Source: Flavonifractor avicola
GTDB lineage: Bacteria > Bacillota > Clostridia > Oscillospirales > Oscillospiraceae
NCBI GenBank assembly: GCA_019116915.1
Contig: DXAS01000126.1
Location: forward strand, 8,915-72,914
Direction: 5' to 3'
Length of the DNA stretch: 64,000 nucleotides
Shown here: one piece after another, positions 1 to 8,325 of the stretch
Position numbering within the stretch: the stretch's first letter is position 1
Layout of the letters: every line of letters starts with the position of its first letter
Translations under genes and position numbers: made by a program
Notes under the pieces: generated by a model
Seen by the model: the letters and a program-made list of their open reading frames with translations, nothing else
Told to the model about the DNA's origin: nothing
Database searches by the model: none

Positions 1-1346
1 ACCGACACGTTCATGCCGTCCCGCAGGCCGTCGGTGTTGTCCAGGGCGATCTCCACGGTGTAGTCGGTGACGCCGCCGGAGGTGACGCCGGTGTCCTCCA
101 CCCGCCGCACCGAGCCGGTGTAGGTGCGCTGCTCCCCGGTGTCGGTGGTGAAGGTGATGGATACGCTCTGGCCGGTACCCACCCGGTCGATGTACTGCTC
201 GTCAATACTGGCGTGGACGCACAGGGCTTCAGGCTGGGCCAGCACCGCCATGGGGCTGCCGGCGGAGGCCAGATCCCCTTCCTTGGAAGTGCGGGAGAGG
301 ATGACCCCGTCCGCCGGAGCGGTGATGGTGTAGTCCTCCCGCTGATCGGTAAGTTGGTCCAGGCTGGCCTGAGCCGAGTCCACTTGAACCTGGGCGGCGT
401 CCACCTGGAGCTGGGCGTTGTCTACCTGGAGCTGGGCGTTGTCCACGGCGTTGGTCAGGCTGTCATTTTTCAGGGTGAGCACCGTCTGCCCGGCGGTGAC
501 TGTCTCACCCACCTGGATGGAGAGGGTAAGCACCTGACCCGACTGACCGGCGTAGATGGACTGTTCGGTGGTGTAGGAGATGGTACCTGTCTCCATGCAC
601 ATCACCCCGTTTACCGAAGCCATGGCGGTGGAGCCGCTGGCCAGGGTGCCGGGATTGCGGAAGGAGAATTCCACGTTGACGCCGGTGCGGCTGCCGCTGA
701 GGGCCACTGGTGTGTCATAGACCCGTACCACCGTGCCGGTGAGGGTGTCCGCCTTGCCGGGGAAGGAGATCACAGCAGCAGCACCCGGTGTCAGGGCCTT
801 GGCGTCCTCCAGGGCGAATGGGACGGTAAGTTTCAGATTTACGCTGTCCACCACCTGGGCCACCGGCGTGCCGGAGGAGATGAAATCCCCCACATGGACG
901 TTGACCGCTGTCACCGAGCCGGAGGCGTGAGAGACCACCGTCAGGTCAGCGCAGGCGGCCTGGGCCTGGGACAGACTGACCTTGGCCTGCCCCAGAGAGG
1001 CCACCGTTTGCTCCAGGGCCACCTGGGCGCTGTCCACCGACAGTTGGGCCTGGACGATCTGATCCTCCAGGGCATCGGAGTCAATGGTGTACAGGGTCTG
1101 ACCTGCCGTTACGGTGTCCCCCTCCTGGAAGGTACACTCCGTCACGGTACCGCTGACAGTGGGGACGATGGTATAGTTGTCGGCATAGGTCACAGTGCCG
1201 GTATCCTCCACCCGGTACTCCACCGGGCCGGTATCAGGCTGGACGGTGCGATACTCGTCCTGGCCGGAGCCGGAGCAGCTGCTTAGCAGAAGCAGGCCCA
1301 GCACAGACAGAAGAGCCGTGCCCCGCCGCCAATACACAACTTTCAT
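1..1346 (-). CDS. Periplasmic-adaptor-like lipoprotein (HlyD/MFP family) with two tandem modules, 3' end outside window
   Basis: Adaptor subunit expected to work with the ABC permease and ATPase encoded just upstream in an export system at the cell surface. About 448 residues are visible; the C-terminus lies beyond base 1. Residues 1-24 form a lipoprotein signal (hydrophobic 11-21, lipobox L-S-S-C with Cys24). A first adaptor unit spans about 50-250 (lipoyl half, short coiled hairpin 92-133, second lipoyl half 134-168, beta-barrel). A second unit follows from about 255: the motif VTAGQT at 79-84 recurs at 283-288, followed by heptad-like repeats (residues 300-335, D-A-Q-x-Q-V spacing) and another barrel. 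Start ATG at 1346 lies 18 bases after the permease stop. Substrate is unknown. Confidence 0.85.
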   Translation of the reverse strand, partial: MKVVYWRRGTALLSVLGLLLLSSCSGSGQDEYRTVQPDTGPVEYRVEDTGTVTYADNYTIVPTVSGTVTECTFQEGDTVTAGQTLYTIDSDALEDQIVQAQLSVDSAQVALEQTVASLGQAKVSLSQAQAACADLTVVSHASGSVTAVNVHVGDFISSGTPVAQVVDSVNLKLTVPFALEDAKALTPGAAAVISFPGKADTLTGTVVRVYDTPVALSGSRTGVNVEFSFRNPGTLASGSTAMASVNGVMCMETGTISYTTEQSIYAGQSGQVLTLSIQVGETVTAGQTVLTLKNDSLTNAVDNAQLQVDNAQLQVDAAQVQVDSAQASLDQLTDQREDYTITAPADGVILSRTSKEGDLASAGSPMAVLAQPEALCVHASIDEQYIDRVGTGQSVSITFTTDTGEQRTYTGSVRRVEDTGVTSGGVTDYTVEIALDNTDGLRDGMNVS

Positions 1347-1364
1347 AAGAAACACCCCCGTGTG

Positions 1365-3674
1365 CTATTCCACGCTTTTCAGTGCGCCCAGCATATCGAT
1401 CTCCCGCATTTTTCGCCCGATGATCACATTGACGCCCAGGGCGAAGATCATGGTGACCGCGCATGACAGGCCGATGGCCATGGGGGTGATGATCACCTCC
1501 AGAGGCATGGCGGTGATGGAGAGGATCAGGAACCGATCCAGGGCAATGCCCAGAGGAATGCCGCACAGGATACCGGCTCCGGCGAAAATCAGGTTTTCGC
1601 TCAGCTGCAATTTTTTGATCTCTTTTTCGTAAAAGCCCAGGACCATCAGGGTGGCCAGGCTGCGGATCTGTTCATAGAAGCTCATGATGCCTAAGTTATA
1701 GATGACGATGCAGGCCAGCCCGCCGCCAAAGAGAATGAGGATGTACACCACCATGGAGGTGTTGGTCATCTTCTCCACCGCGGCAGCAGTCACTGCCTCC
1801 CGGCTCTGCCAGCCGTCCACAAAGTCGTACCGGTCCAGTTCTGTTTCCAGTGCGGCGGCATCCTGGGTGGTGAGATAGGCGGTGGTGGGCGTATAGGACT
1901 TGCCCAGCTCCCGCCACAGACTGCGGCTGACATAGGCGCCGCTGACACAGCGGTTTACCTCTGCGACCCTTAACGTATAGTAATGGTTGTCACCGGTAAA
2001 ACGAAGGGTAATGATATCGCCCTCCTCCACCCCCAGATCGTCAGCCAGCAGCTTTTCCAGCACCACCCCGTCCTCCGGCAGGGTGAGGGACCCGGTGGCA
2101 TAGGGATCATACAGGTGAAGGGAGACGGTATCCTCGGTTACCGTCAATGTGGAGGTGGTCCGCTGATCGTCGGTATACATCCAACAGGCGGTGGTCATCT
2201 CCAGTTCTGCCCCGGTGACGCCGGGGGCGTTGGTCAACCGGCTGTACTGGGCCTCGGTGACTGAGCTGTTCAGACTGGCCATTACGTCATACTTGTTTTG
2301 ATTTTTGGCCAGGGCGTCGGAGTAGGCATCCATGGAGTCCTTGATGGCAAAGGCCATGAACACCAGGGCCATACAGAAGGCGATACCCACCACACAGGTG
2401 AGCATCCGCACCTTGTTGCGGAAGGTGTTGCGGATGATGTACTTGCTGTTAAAGCCCAGCCGCCGCCACAGAGGACCCACCCGTTCCAACAGAACGGTCT
2501 TGGCGTTTTTGGGGGGCTTGGGGCGCATACACTGGGCGGGACTTTCCTTTAACAGGGAGCGGGCCACCAGCCAGGCGCTGCCCAGGCAGCACAGGGCGGT
2601 AAGACCTGCCGCCTGGCCCCAGGCGGAGAAATCGTGGACAATGGTGTAGGGGGGCAGGTCGCAGCCGGTGGCAATGGTCCACACGATAAGCTGGGAGATG
2701 TATTTGCCCAGCAACGCGCCGATGGGAAACCCTATGATCACCACCAGCAGGGCATGGAGCAGATAGTAGATCAGGATCGTGCGGTCATCATAGCCCAGCG
2801 CCTTGAAGGTACCAATGTCCATACGGGCATTTTCAATGAGCCGGTTCATGGTACTCACCATCATCAGCACCGCGCACAGGAAAAACAGGGTGGGGAAGAA
2901 GGTGAGGATGGGTACCAGGTTGTCTTTGCCTTCCATCAGGGAATAGGCGGGCTGGTTGTCCTTCAGCGCCAGGATGTTGACCACTTTGTTGCCCAGCGCA
3001 TCATCGATGGCTTCCCGGATGGCAGAGGCGGGAATGTCATCGGCGGTGGTGATACAGATCTGGGTATATTGATTGGCTCCCATCACCCCGCTGAGGACCT
3101 CCTCGTCCACATAGGCGAAGGCGAAACGGGACAAGTCGGGGGAGGGATTGGTGGCGTTGATGTTGTAGAGGCACTCCGGGTCCTTGCCCACACCGCAGAT
3201 CTGGAGCCGCAGGTGGATCCCCAGGCCGGTGAGGGTGATCTCGTACCAGTCACCCACCTCCAGACCGTGGGCGGCTGCGTACTGGTCGCTGAGGAAGATT
3301 TCCCGGCTGTTTTGGGGCAGGGAGCCTTCCACAATATAAGGAGTATTGATGGAAAAATTGGCCACACCGTAGAGGGTGAGGGTCAGATCGCTGTCATAGC
3401 GGTCCTCGGCATCCAGCACCACCCGGGGCTGCACACCGGTAATGCCCGCAATGGACGACAGATCCCGGCAGTCCCCCTGATCCAGGCCGGCACCGGAGAT
3501 CCAGTAATCGGCCACATTTTGGGTGTCGTAGTAGTCGCCCATCAGCCGGTCTACATTGTAAATGATGCCGCTGAGGCCGGTATACACCACCACGGCGATC
3601 ATGGTGATGATGCTCACCGAGATCAGCCGGGAGGCGGTGCGCCGCAGGTCGCGGAAAAAGTTTTTCCAGATCAT
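1365..3674 (-). CDS. ABC transporter permease, FtsX/MacB-like, two-domain
   Basis: Integral membrane permease of an ABC export or lipoprotein-handling system. The 769-residue protein has one membrane segment near 16-38, a large extracytoplasmic domain (about 40-250), a cluster of three membrane segments (about 250-370), then after a cytoplasmic linker a second segment, a second extracytoplasmic domain and three C-terminal segments. This is the duplicated FtsX layout of long MacB-like permeases. The start ATG at 3674 is chosen because it sits one base after the ATPase stop; an upstream in-frame start at 3722 would overlap the ATPase gene. It is the second gene of the operon ATPase-permease-adaptor. 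Exported substrate cannot be told from sequence. Confidence 0.9.
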   Translation of the reverse strand: MIWKNFFRDLRRTASRLISVSIITMIAVVVYTGLSGIIYNVDRLMGDYYDTQNVADYWISGAGLDQGDCRDLSSIAGITGVQPRVVLDAEDRYDSDLTLTLYGVANFSINTPYIVEGSLPQNSREIFLSDQYAAAHGLEVGDWYEITLTGLGIHLRLQICGVGKDPECLYNINATNPSPDLSRFAFAYVDEEVLSGVMGANQYTQICITTADDIPASAIREAIDDALGNKVVNILALKDNQPAYSLMEGKDNLVPILTFFPTLFFLCAVLMMVSTMNRLIENARMDIGTFKALGYDDRTILIYYLLHALLVVIIGFPIGALLGKYISQLIVWTIATGCDLPPYTIVHDFSAWGQAAGLTALCCLGSAWLVARSLLKESPAQCMRPKPPKNAKTVLLERVGPLWRRLGFNSKYIIRNTFRNKVRMLTCVVGIAFCMALVFMAFAIKDSMDAYSDALAKNQNKYDVMASLNSSVTEAQYSRLTNAPGVTGAELEMTTACWMYTDDQRTTSTLTVTEDTVSLHLYDPYATGSLTLPEDGVVLEKLLADDLGVEEGDIITLRFTGDNHYYTLRVAEVNRCVSGAYVSRSLWRELGKSYTPTTAYLTTQDAAALETELDRYDFVDGWQSREAVTAAAVEKMTNTSMVVYILILFGGGLACIVIYNLGIMSFYEQIRSLATLMVLGFYEKEIKKLQLSENLIFAGAGILCGIPLGIALDRFLILSITAMPLEVIITPMAIGLSCAVTMIFALGVNVIIGRKMREIDMLGALKSVE

Positions 3675-3675
3675 G

Positions 3676-4377
3676 CTACCACTCCAGTTCCTGTACGGGC
3701 ACCGGGTTGGGATTCTCTTCAAAGGATTCGATCTTGCCGCTCTTCATGCGGATCAGTACGTCGGCGGTAGGAGCCAGAGCGCCGTTGTGGGTGACCACTA
3801 CCACCGTCTTTTTGCTCTGCTTGCACAGGTCGTACAGCAGGGCCAGGATGGATTTGCCTGTCACATAATCCAGGGCACCGGTGGGCTCGTCGCACAGCAG
3901 CACATCGGGATTTTTGGCCAGGGCACGGGCGATGGCGCCCCGCTGCTGCTCGCCGCCGGAGCACTGGGCGGGGAAATTCCGCCGCCGCTCGTCCAGACCC
4001 ACCATACGCAGTACCTCCCGAGTGTCCAGAGGGTTGGGGCAGATCTGGCTGGCCAGTTCCACATTTTCCTCCACGGTCAGGTTAGGCATCAGGTTGTAGA
4101 ACTGGAACACAAAGCCGATGCTCTCCCGGCGGTACTGGGTGAGCTGCTTCTTGTTGAACCCGGAGATCTCTTTCTCGTTGACAAAGACCTTGCCGCCGGT
4201 GGGGGAGTCCATGCCGCCCAAAATGTTGAGGACCGTGGATTTACCGGCGCCGCTAGCCCCCAGAATAATGGTGTATTTGCCCTCGGGGATGGTAAAGCTG
4301 ATGTCGTCCACCGCTTTGATCACCGTTTTGCCCATGATATATTCCCGGGACACGTGCTCCAGCCGAACGCCTGCCAT
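3676..4377 (-). CDS. ABC transporter ATP-binding protein (LolD/MacB-type)
   Basis: Cytoplasmic ATPase powering the adjacent FtsX-type permease. 233 residues, full length for the family. Walker A GASGAGKST at 40-48, Q-loop near Q92, signature SGGEQQ at 140-145, Walker B ending in Asp163-Glu164, and switch His in VTHN near the C-terminus. The signature is preceded by Cys rather than the common Leu. A strong ribosome site (GGGAGG) precedes ATG 4377. First gene of a three-gene minus-strand operon driven from the promoter at 4458-4486. The family includes transporters of antimicrobial peptides, lipoproteins and macrolides; the specific role here is not determinable. Confidence 0.92.
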   Translation of the reverse strand: MAGVRLEHVSREYIMGKTVIKAVDDISFTIPEGKYTIILGASGAGKSTVLNILGGMDSPTGGKVFVNEKEISGFNKKQLTQYRRESIGFVFQFYNLMPNLTVEENVELASQICPNPLDTREVLRMVGLDERRRNFPAQCSGGEQQRGAIARALAKNPDVLLCDEPTGALDYVTGKSILALLYDLCKQSKKTVVVVTHNGALAPTADVLIRMKSGKIESFEENPNPVPVQELEW

Positions 4378-4457
4378 AGGGACGACACCTCCCTGAAATT
4401 GGTTAAAAAATACGGATATCGGTGGAATTAGAGAAATTATTTGTGCTATTATGCTAT

Positions 4458-4486
4458 ATTATAACACGGCATATTTGCTTTCTCAA
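4458..4486 (-). promoter_or_regulatory. Promoter of the ABC export operon
   Basis: On the minus strand TTGAGA (4486-4481), a 17-base spacer and TATAAT (4463-4458) form a near-consensus housekeeping promoter about 80 bases upstream of the ATPase start. Confidence 0.7.
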
Positions 4487-4505
4487 TCCCTGGGGGAAAG
4501 GCTGA

Positions 4506-4548
4506 ATAAAAAATCATCTGCGGTTTCCGAAGTAACCGCAGATGATTT
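4506..4548 (-). terminator. Rho-independent terminator of the aminopeptidase gene
   Basis: Perfect 15-bp inverted repeat (4511-4525 with 4534-4548, 8-base loop) directly after the aminopeptidase stop. Read on the minus strand it is followed by a run of T. Confidence 0.85.
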
Positions 4549-4552
4549 GGTA

Positions 4553-5854
4553 TTATGCAAATTGATAGATGCCGTCGGCGATGGGCGCAAAGCCGGCCTG
4601 GAAGAAGGCGGCGCAGGCTTTGGCCATGTAGGCCGGGTCCTGACTGCCGGCGGTCTCCACGGCAGAGTGCATGGCCAGCTGGGCCATTCCGATGTCCACC
4701 ATGGGGATGCTGACGGCCTGGCTGAGCAGATTGCCCAGGGTGGAGCCGCCGGGCTCGTCGGCCCGGTTGGCAAAGATCTGCACCGGCACTCCGGCCTGCT
4801 GGCAGACGGCTTTGAACAGACCGGCGGTGAGGCCGGTGGTGGTGTACTTCTGGTTGGCGGACAGCTTGATGACCACGCCGCCGTTGGGGTAGACCTTGTT
4901 GGCGGGATCGGCCTTCTCGGTGAAGTTGGGGTGGACGGCGTGGCCATTGTCGGCGCTGAGGAGCATACTGCCGGTCAGAGCCTGCCGCACCTGCTGGTCG
5001 TCCAGCTTCAGGACATGGGCAATGCGGGAGAGCACATCGGGCAGGAAGGAGCTGAGGGCTCCCTGCCGGGTGCCGCTGCCCACCTCCTCGTTGTCAAAAA
5101 GACAGTAGACCTGACCCAGCTTGTCCTGAGGGGCGGCGGTGAGCAGGCCCTCCAGGGTGGCGTAGGCGCAGCCCAGATCGTCAATGCGGGGGGCCTGGAA
5201 CAGTTCCCCGGCGGGGCCCAGCACCACTGGCTGCTGTCGGGGGCAGAGGGTGAGATCGTTAGAGAGAATGTCCTCGGGATTCACGTTCAGCTCCTGGGCC
5301 ACCAGCTGGGTGAGGGAGGGGCTGCCCGCCAGGCCGTACAGGGGCTGCATATCCTTCTGGGCGTTGTAGTCATGGCCCCGGTTCACATCCCGCTGCTGAT
5401 GGATGGCCAGGCTGGGGATGGTGAGCAGGTCCCGGTCCAGGTAGACCAGACGGCTCTCCACGCCCTGGGCGGTTTTGACAATGGCTCGGCCTGCCACAGT
5501 GAGGGGCCGGTCCAGCCAGGAGGCGCAGTTCATGCCGCCGTAGCCCTCAGCAGACAGGCGGAGGTAGCGCTTGTCCCCCTCCAGCACGTCGCCCTTAATA
5601 TAAAAGGTGGGGGAGTCGCTGTGGGCGGCAGTCATCCGCCAGCCGGTGAGAGCGGTTTTAGGCAGCCGGAAGGCGATGAGGCTGCTCTGGTTGCGGGTGG
5701 TGTAATAGCCTTTGCCCCACTCCAGGGTCCAGGACGCGCACTCCTCCAGGCGAGTGAAGCCGGCCTCCTCCAGCAGGGCGGCGGCGCTGCCCACGGCGTG
5801 GTAGGGGCTGGGGCTGCGGGAAATAAAATTCATCAGTTGATGCAGGGTATCCAT
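4553..5854 (-). CDS. M18 family metallo-aminopeptidase
   Basis: Cytosolic zinc exopeptidase removing N-terminal residues from peptides. The 433-residue length is typical of M18 aspartyl-aminopeptidase-like enzymes. Metal and catalytic signatures visible include AAHSDSP (metal His, catalytic Asp), IDDLG (bridging Asp) and FDNEEVGS (general base Glu with metal Glu), with a late H-P-N-F segment near the last metal ligands. Start ATG 5854 follows GGAGG with good spacing. An in-frame extension up to 6007 would run through a tRNA gene and is rejected. The gene lies downstream of tRNA-Leu on the same strand, behind the tRNA terminator, so it may rely on read-through or its own weak promoter. Confidence 0.92.
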   Translation of the reverse strand: MDTLHQLMNFISRSPSPYHAVGSAAALLEEAGFTRLEECASWTLEWGKGYYTTRNQSSLIAFRLPKTALTGWRMTAAHSDSPTFYIKGDVLEGDKRYLRLSAEGYGGMNCASWLDRPLTVAGRAIVKTAQGVESRLVYLDRDLLTIPSLAIHQQRDVNRGHDYNAQKDMQPLYGLAGSPSLTQLVAQELNVNPEDILSNDLTLCPRQQPVVLGPAGELFQAPRIDDLGCAYATLEGLLTAAPQDKLGQVYCLFDNEEVGSGTRQGALSSFLPDVLSRIAHVLKLDDQQVRQALTGSMLLSADNGHAVHPNFTEKADPANKVYPNGGVVIKLSANQKYTTTGLTAGLFKAVCQQAGVPVQIFANRADEPGGSTLGNLLSQAVSIPMVDIGMAQLAMHSAVETAGSQDPAYMAKACAAFFQAGFAPIADGIYQFA

Positions 5855-5890
5855 ATTTGGTAACCTCCTGGGTGAAAGATCCAAAGATAT

Positions 5891-5924
5891 GATAAAAAGC
5901 CGCGAACGTGGCAACGTCCGCGGC
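5891..5924 (-). terminator. Terminator behind tRNA-Leu
   Basis: On the minus strand an 11-bp stem (5924-5914 with 5909-5899, one mismatch) is followed by TTTTTATC, directly after the encoded CCA end of the tRNA. Confidence 0.8.
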
Positions 5925-5928
5925 AGCG

Positions 5929-6013
5929 TGGTGCGGGCATGGGGACTCGAACCCCAACGCCGTGAAGCACGAGAACCTAAATCTCGCATGTCTACCAATT
6001 CCATCATGCCCGC
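5929..6013 (-). tRNA. tRNA-Leu, anticodon UAG
   Basis: 85 bases on the minus strand including an encoded 3' CCA (5931-5929). The acceptor arms GCGGGCA and TGCCCGC pair perfectly. The anticodon stem CGAGA/TCTCG encloses loop TTTAGGT, giving anticodon TAG. A long class II variable arm and a T-arm with GGTTCGAGTCC are present. A promoter lies just upstream and a terminator just downstream, so it is a single-gene transcription unit. Confidence 0.97.
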
Positions 6014-6027
6014 CTGTTGTGTCCACT

Positions 6028-6056
6028 AGTTTAGCATCCGCGAGGGAAAATGTCAA
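6028..6056 (-). promoter_or_regulatory. Promoter of tRNA-Leu
   Basis: Minus-strand TTGACA (6056-6051), 17-base spacer, TAAACT (6033-6028), ending 14 bases before the tRNA 5' end. Confidence 0.75.
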
Positions 6057-6069
6057 TTCCGACAGGGGG

Positions 6070-6098
6070 TTGCGGCAGGGACAGGAAGGCATTATAAT
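6070..6098 (+). promoter_or_regulatory. Promoter of the pyridoxal kinase-like gene
   Basis: TTGCGG (6070-6075), 17-base spacer, perfect TATAAT (6093-6098). It is back to back with the tRNA promoter. Confidence 0.65.
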
Positions 6099-6134
6099 GA
6101 AATGGCATATGCAGCCCAAAGGAGGAACCATACC

Positions 6135-6974
6135 ATGGAAATTGCACCCCGGATTGCTGCCATACAGGATATTTCGGGCTTTGGCCGCTGCTCATTGACG
6201 GTGGTGCTGCCGGTGCTATCCGCTATGGGCAGCCAGTGCTGCCCCCTGCTTACCGCCAGCCTCTCTGCCCATACCGCTTTCCCGCCCAGCGATAAAGCCA
6301 CCTTTCTGGACCTGACCGGCCAGATGGAGGGGACCACGGCCCATTGGGCCGAGCTGGGCGTGACCTTTGACGCCATCTACAGTGGTTTCCTGGGCTCAGC
6401 GGACCAGATCCGGATCATTGAGAGATTCTATCAGCAGTTCCGGGGAGAACACACCCGGGTGCTGGTGGACCCGGTGATGGGAGACCACGGCAAGCCTTAC
6501 CGCACCTGTACCCCAGACCTGTGCGCTAAAATGCGTCAGCTGGCTGACCAGGCCGACTGCATCACCCCCAACTGGACCGAGGCCGCCCTGCTGCTGGACG
6601 AGGACTACGCCAACCGTCCCACGGAGGAGACGGGCATCCGGAACTGGTTGGAGCGGCTGAGTCTGGACGGCAAACGTTCGGTGGTGCTCACCGGTGTGAG
6701 CCTGACGGAGGGACAGATTGGTGCGGGCTATTTTGACCGCATCACCGGCACCACCGGCTTTGCCATGGCCCACCAGGAGCCCGCCCATTTCCCCGGCACC
6801 GGTGACCTCTTTGCCAGCGTGCTGCTGGGGGCGCTGATGCGGGGAGACGAGCTGCCCGGATCGGTGCGGCAGGCGGTGGACTTTGTCCAGCGCTGCGTGG
6901 CTTGCACCCTGGAGATAGGTACCCAGCCTTTGGAAGGGGTCCAGTTTGAGCCCTTGCTGAAGGAACTGGTGTAA
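6135..6974 (+). CDS. Pyridoxamine/pyridoxal kinase-like protein (PdxY/PdxK, ribokinase fold)
   Basis: Cytosolic kinase expected to phosphorylate B6 vitamers in the salvage route to pyridoxal phosphate. 279 residues from ATG 6135, which follows AAGGAGGAA; an upstream in-frame start at 6102 lacks a ribosome site. Visible family features are the N-terminal IQDISGFGRCSL segment, the DPVMGDHG region, a PNWTEAALL segment typical of this branch, and the C-terminal anion-hole motif PGTGDLF with the catalytic Asp. PfkB-fold kinases with this PGTGD context include hydroxymethylpyrimidine kinases, but the SGFG(R/K)CSL start favours pyridoxamine kinase. It is a monocistronic unit between its own promoter and the bidirectional terminator at 7004-7039. 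Confidence 0.85.
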   Translation: MEIAPRIAAIQDISGFGRCSLTVVLPVLSAMGSQCCPLLTASLSAHTAFPPSDKATFLDLTGQMEGTTAHWAELGVTFDAIYSGFLGSADQIRIIERFYQQFRGEHTRVLVDPVMGDHGKPYRTCTPDLCAKMRQLADQADCITPNWTEAALLLDEDYANRPTEETGIRNWLERLSLDGKRSVVLTGVSLTEGQIGAGYFDRITGTTGFAMAHQEPAHFPGTGDLFASVLLGALMRGDELPGSVRQAVDFVQRCVACTLEIGTQPLEGVQFEPLLKELV

Positions 6975-7003
6975 ACGCCGCCTAACATCAGAGAGACAAA
7001 GAT

Positions 7004-7039
7004 AAAAAAGGGACGCTGCTGATGCAGCGTCCCTTTTTT
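7004..7039. terminator. Bidirectional terminator between kinase and gap
   Basis: Perfect 10-bp stem (7010-7019 with 7024-7033), tetraloop TGAT, flanked by A6 and T6. It serves both convergent genes. Confidence 0.92.
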
Positions 7040-7052
7040 GGATTCAAGTAAC

Positions 7053-8066
7053 TTACTTGTGGTCCACGGAATACATATGAGCGATGAGGTCCAGGACCTT
7101 GTTGGAGTAACCGATCTCGTTGTCGTACCAGGACACGACCTTCACGAAGGTGTCGGTCAGAGCGATACCGGCGCCGGCGTCGAAGATGGAGGTACGGGTG
7201 TCGCCCAGGAAGTCGGAGGAAACAACGGCGTCCTCAGTGTAGCCCAGGATACCCTTCAGCTCGCCCTCGGAAGCGGCCTTCATGGCGGCGCAGATCTCGT
7301 CGTACTTGGCGGGCTTGGCCAGGTTGACAGTCAGGTCAACCACGGACACGTCCAGGGTGGGAACACGCATGGACATACCGGTCAGCTTGCCGTTCAGCTC
7401 GGGGATAACCTTGCCCACGGCCTTGGCGGCGCCGGTGGAGGAGGGGATGATGTTGCCGGCAGCAGCGCGGCCACCACGCCAGTCCTTCTTGGAGGGGCCG
7501 TCGACGGTCTTCTGGGTAGCGGTGGTGGAGTGAACGGTGGTCATCAGGCCATCGGTGATGCCCCAGTTGTCATGCAGCACCTTGGCGATAGGAGCCAGGC
7601 AGTTGGTGGTGCAGGAAGCGTTGGACACGAACTTCATGTCGGAAGTGTAGGTGTTGTGGTTGACGCCCATCACGAACATGGGGGTGGAGTCCTTGGAAGG
7701 AGCGGACATAACGACCTTCTTGGCACCGGCGTCGATGTGAGCCTGGGCCTTCTCCTGGGTCAGGAACACGCCGGTGGACTCCACGACGTACTCAGCACCC
7801 ACCTCGCCCCAGGGAATGTCCTTGGGGTCCATGCAGGCAAAGAACTTCACGGTCTTGCCGTTGACAATGATGGCGTCATCGGTGTACTCGATGGTGCCGT
7901 CGAACTGACCGTGCATGGTATCGTAACGGAGCATATAAGCCATGTAGTCGGGGGTCATGAAGGGATCGTTGATACCCACGAACTCGATGTCAGAGCGGTT
8001 GATGCCGGCGCGGAACACCAGACGGCCGATACGGCCAAAACCGTTAATACCCACTTTAATGCTCAT
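7053..8066 (-). CDS. gap: Glyceraldehyde-3-phosphate dehydrogenase, type I, NAD-dependent
   Basis: Glycolytic enzyme converting glyceraldehyde 3-phosphate, NAD and phosphate to 1,3-bisphosphoglycerate in the cytosol. 337 residues, full family length. Rossmann motif GINGFGRIGR at 7-16, Asp34 in GINDPF consistent with NAD preference, catalytic Cys152 in SNASCTTNC, and His179 as general base. Start ATG 8066 follows AAGGAGAG. It stands alone, not in an operon with pgk or tpi, with its own promoter at 8126-8154 and a strong bidirectional terminator behind it. Codon use appears strongly biased toward GAC, AAG and GTC-type codons, as expected for a highly expressed gene. Confidence 0.98.
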   Translation of the reverse strand: MSIKVGINGFGRIGRLVFRAGINRSDIEFVGINDPFMTPDYMAYMLRYDTMHGQFDGTIEYTDDAIIVNGKTVKFFACMDPKDIPWGEVGAEYVVESTGVFLTQEKAQAHIDAGAKKVVMSAPSKDSTPMFVMGVNHNTYTSDMKFVSNASCTTNCLAPIAKVLHDNWGITDGLMTTVHSTTATQKTVDGPSKKDWRGGRAAAGNIIPSSTGAAKAVGKVIPELNGKLTGMSMRVPTLDVSVVDLTVNLAKPAKYDEICAAMKAASEGELKGILGYTEDAVVSSDFLGDTRTSIFDAGAGIALTDTFVKVVSWYDNEIGYSNKVLDLIAHMYSVDHK

Positions 8067-8125
8067 AGTGAATCTCTCCTTTGTTCTAAATAGCCTCTTA
8101 ATACATCTTTCTTTGGCGCGACTAC

Positions 8126-8154
8126 ATTATAGACTAATCTGCCGGGAATGAAAA
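8126..8154 (-). promoter_or_regulatory. Promoter of gap
   Basis: Minus-strand TATAAT (8131-8126) with a four-of-six -35 match TTTTCA (8154-8149) and a 17-base spacer, about 60 bases upstream of the start codon. Confidence 0.6.
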
Positions 8155-8232
8155 GAGGAAAAATGCAAAACTTACTGGGGAAACTGTATAAATTTATATG
8201 GCGGTTATCGGTAAACGTGGCGGTTTCGATGT

Positions 8233-8246
8233 AATACGACCGTATT
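8233..8246. promoter_or_regulatory. Dyad upstream of the orphan kinase-like gene, possible operator
   Basis: AATACG-AC-CGTATT, a perfect 6-bp inverted repeat with two central bases, ends two bases before the -35 hexamer at 8249. Its position fits an activator or repressor site; no regulator is known. Confidence 0.35.
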
Positions 8247-8248
8247 CC

Positions 8249-8277
8249 TTGAGATTCGACAAAATATTTGCTATACT
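8249..8277 (+). promoter_or_regulatory. Promoter of the orphan kinase-like gene
   Basis: TTGAGA (8249-8254), 17-base spacer, TATACT (8272-8277). Confidence 0.7.
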
Positions 8278-8325
8278 GACTTTGACTTTACCGTGTTTTG
8301 GGAGCTGAGAGGAGGAGGGAGGCCC

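Noticed and set aside
5855..6007. N-terminal extension of the aminopeptidase to 6007
   Set aside because: It would translate tRNA-Leu and its terminator; ATG 5854 has a proper ribosome site.
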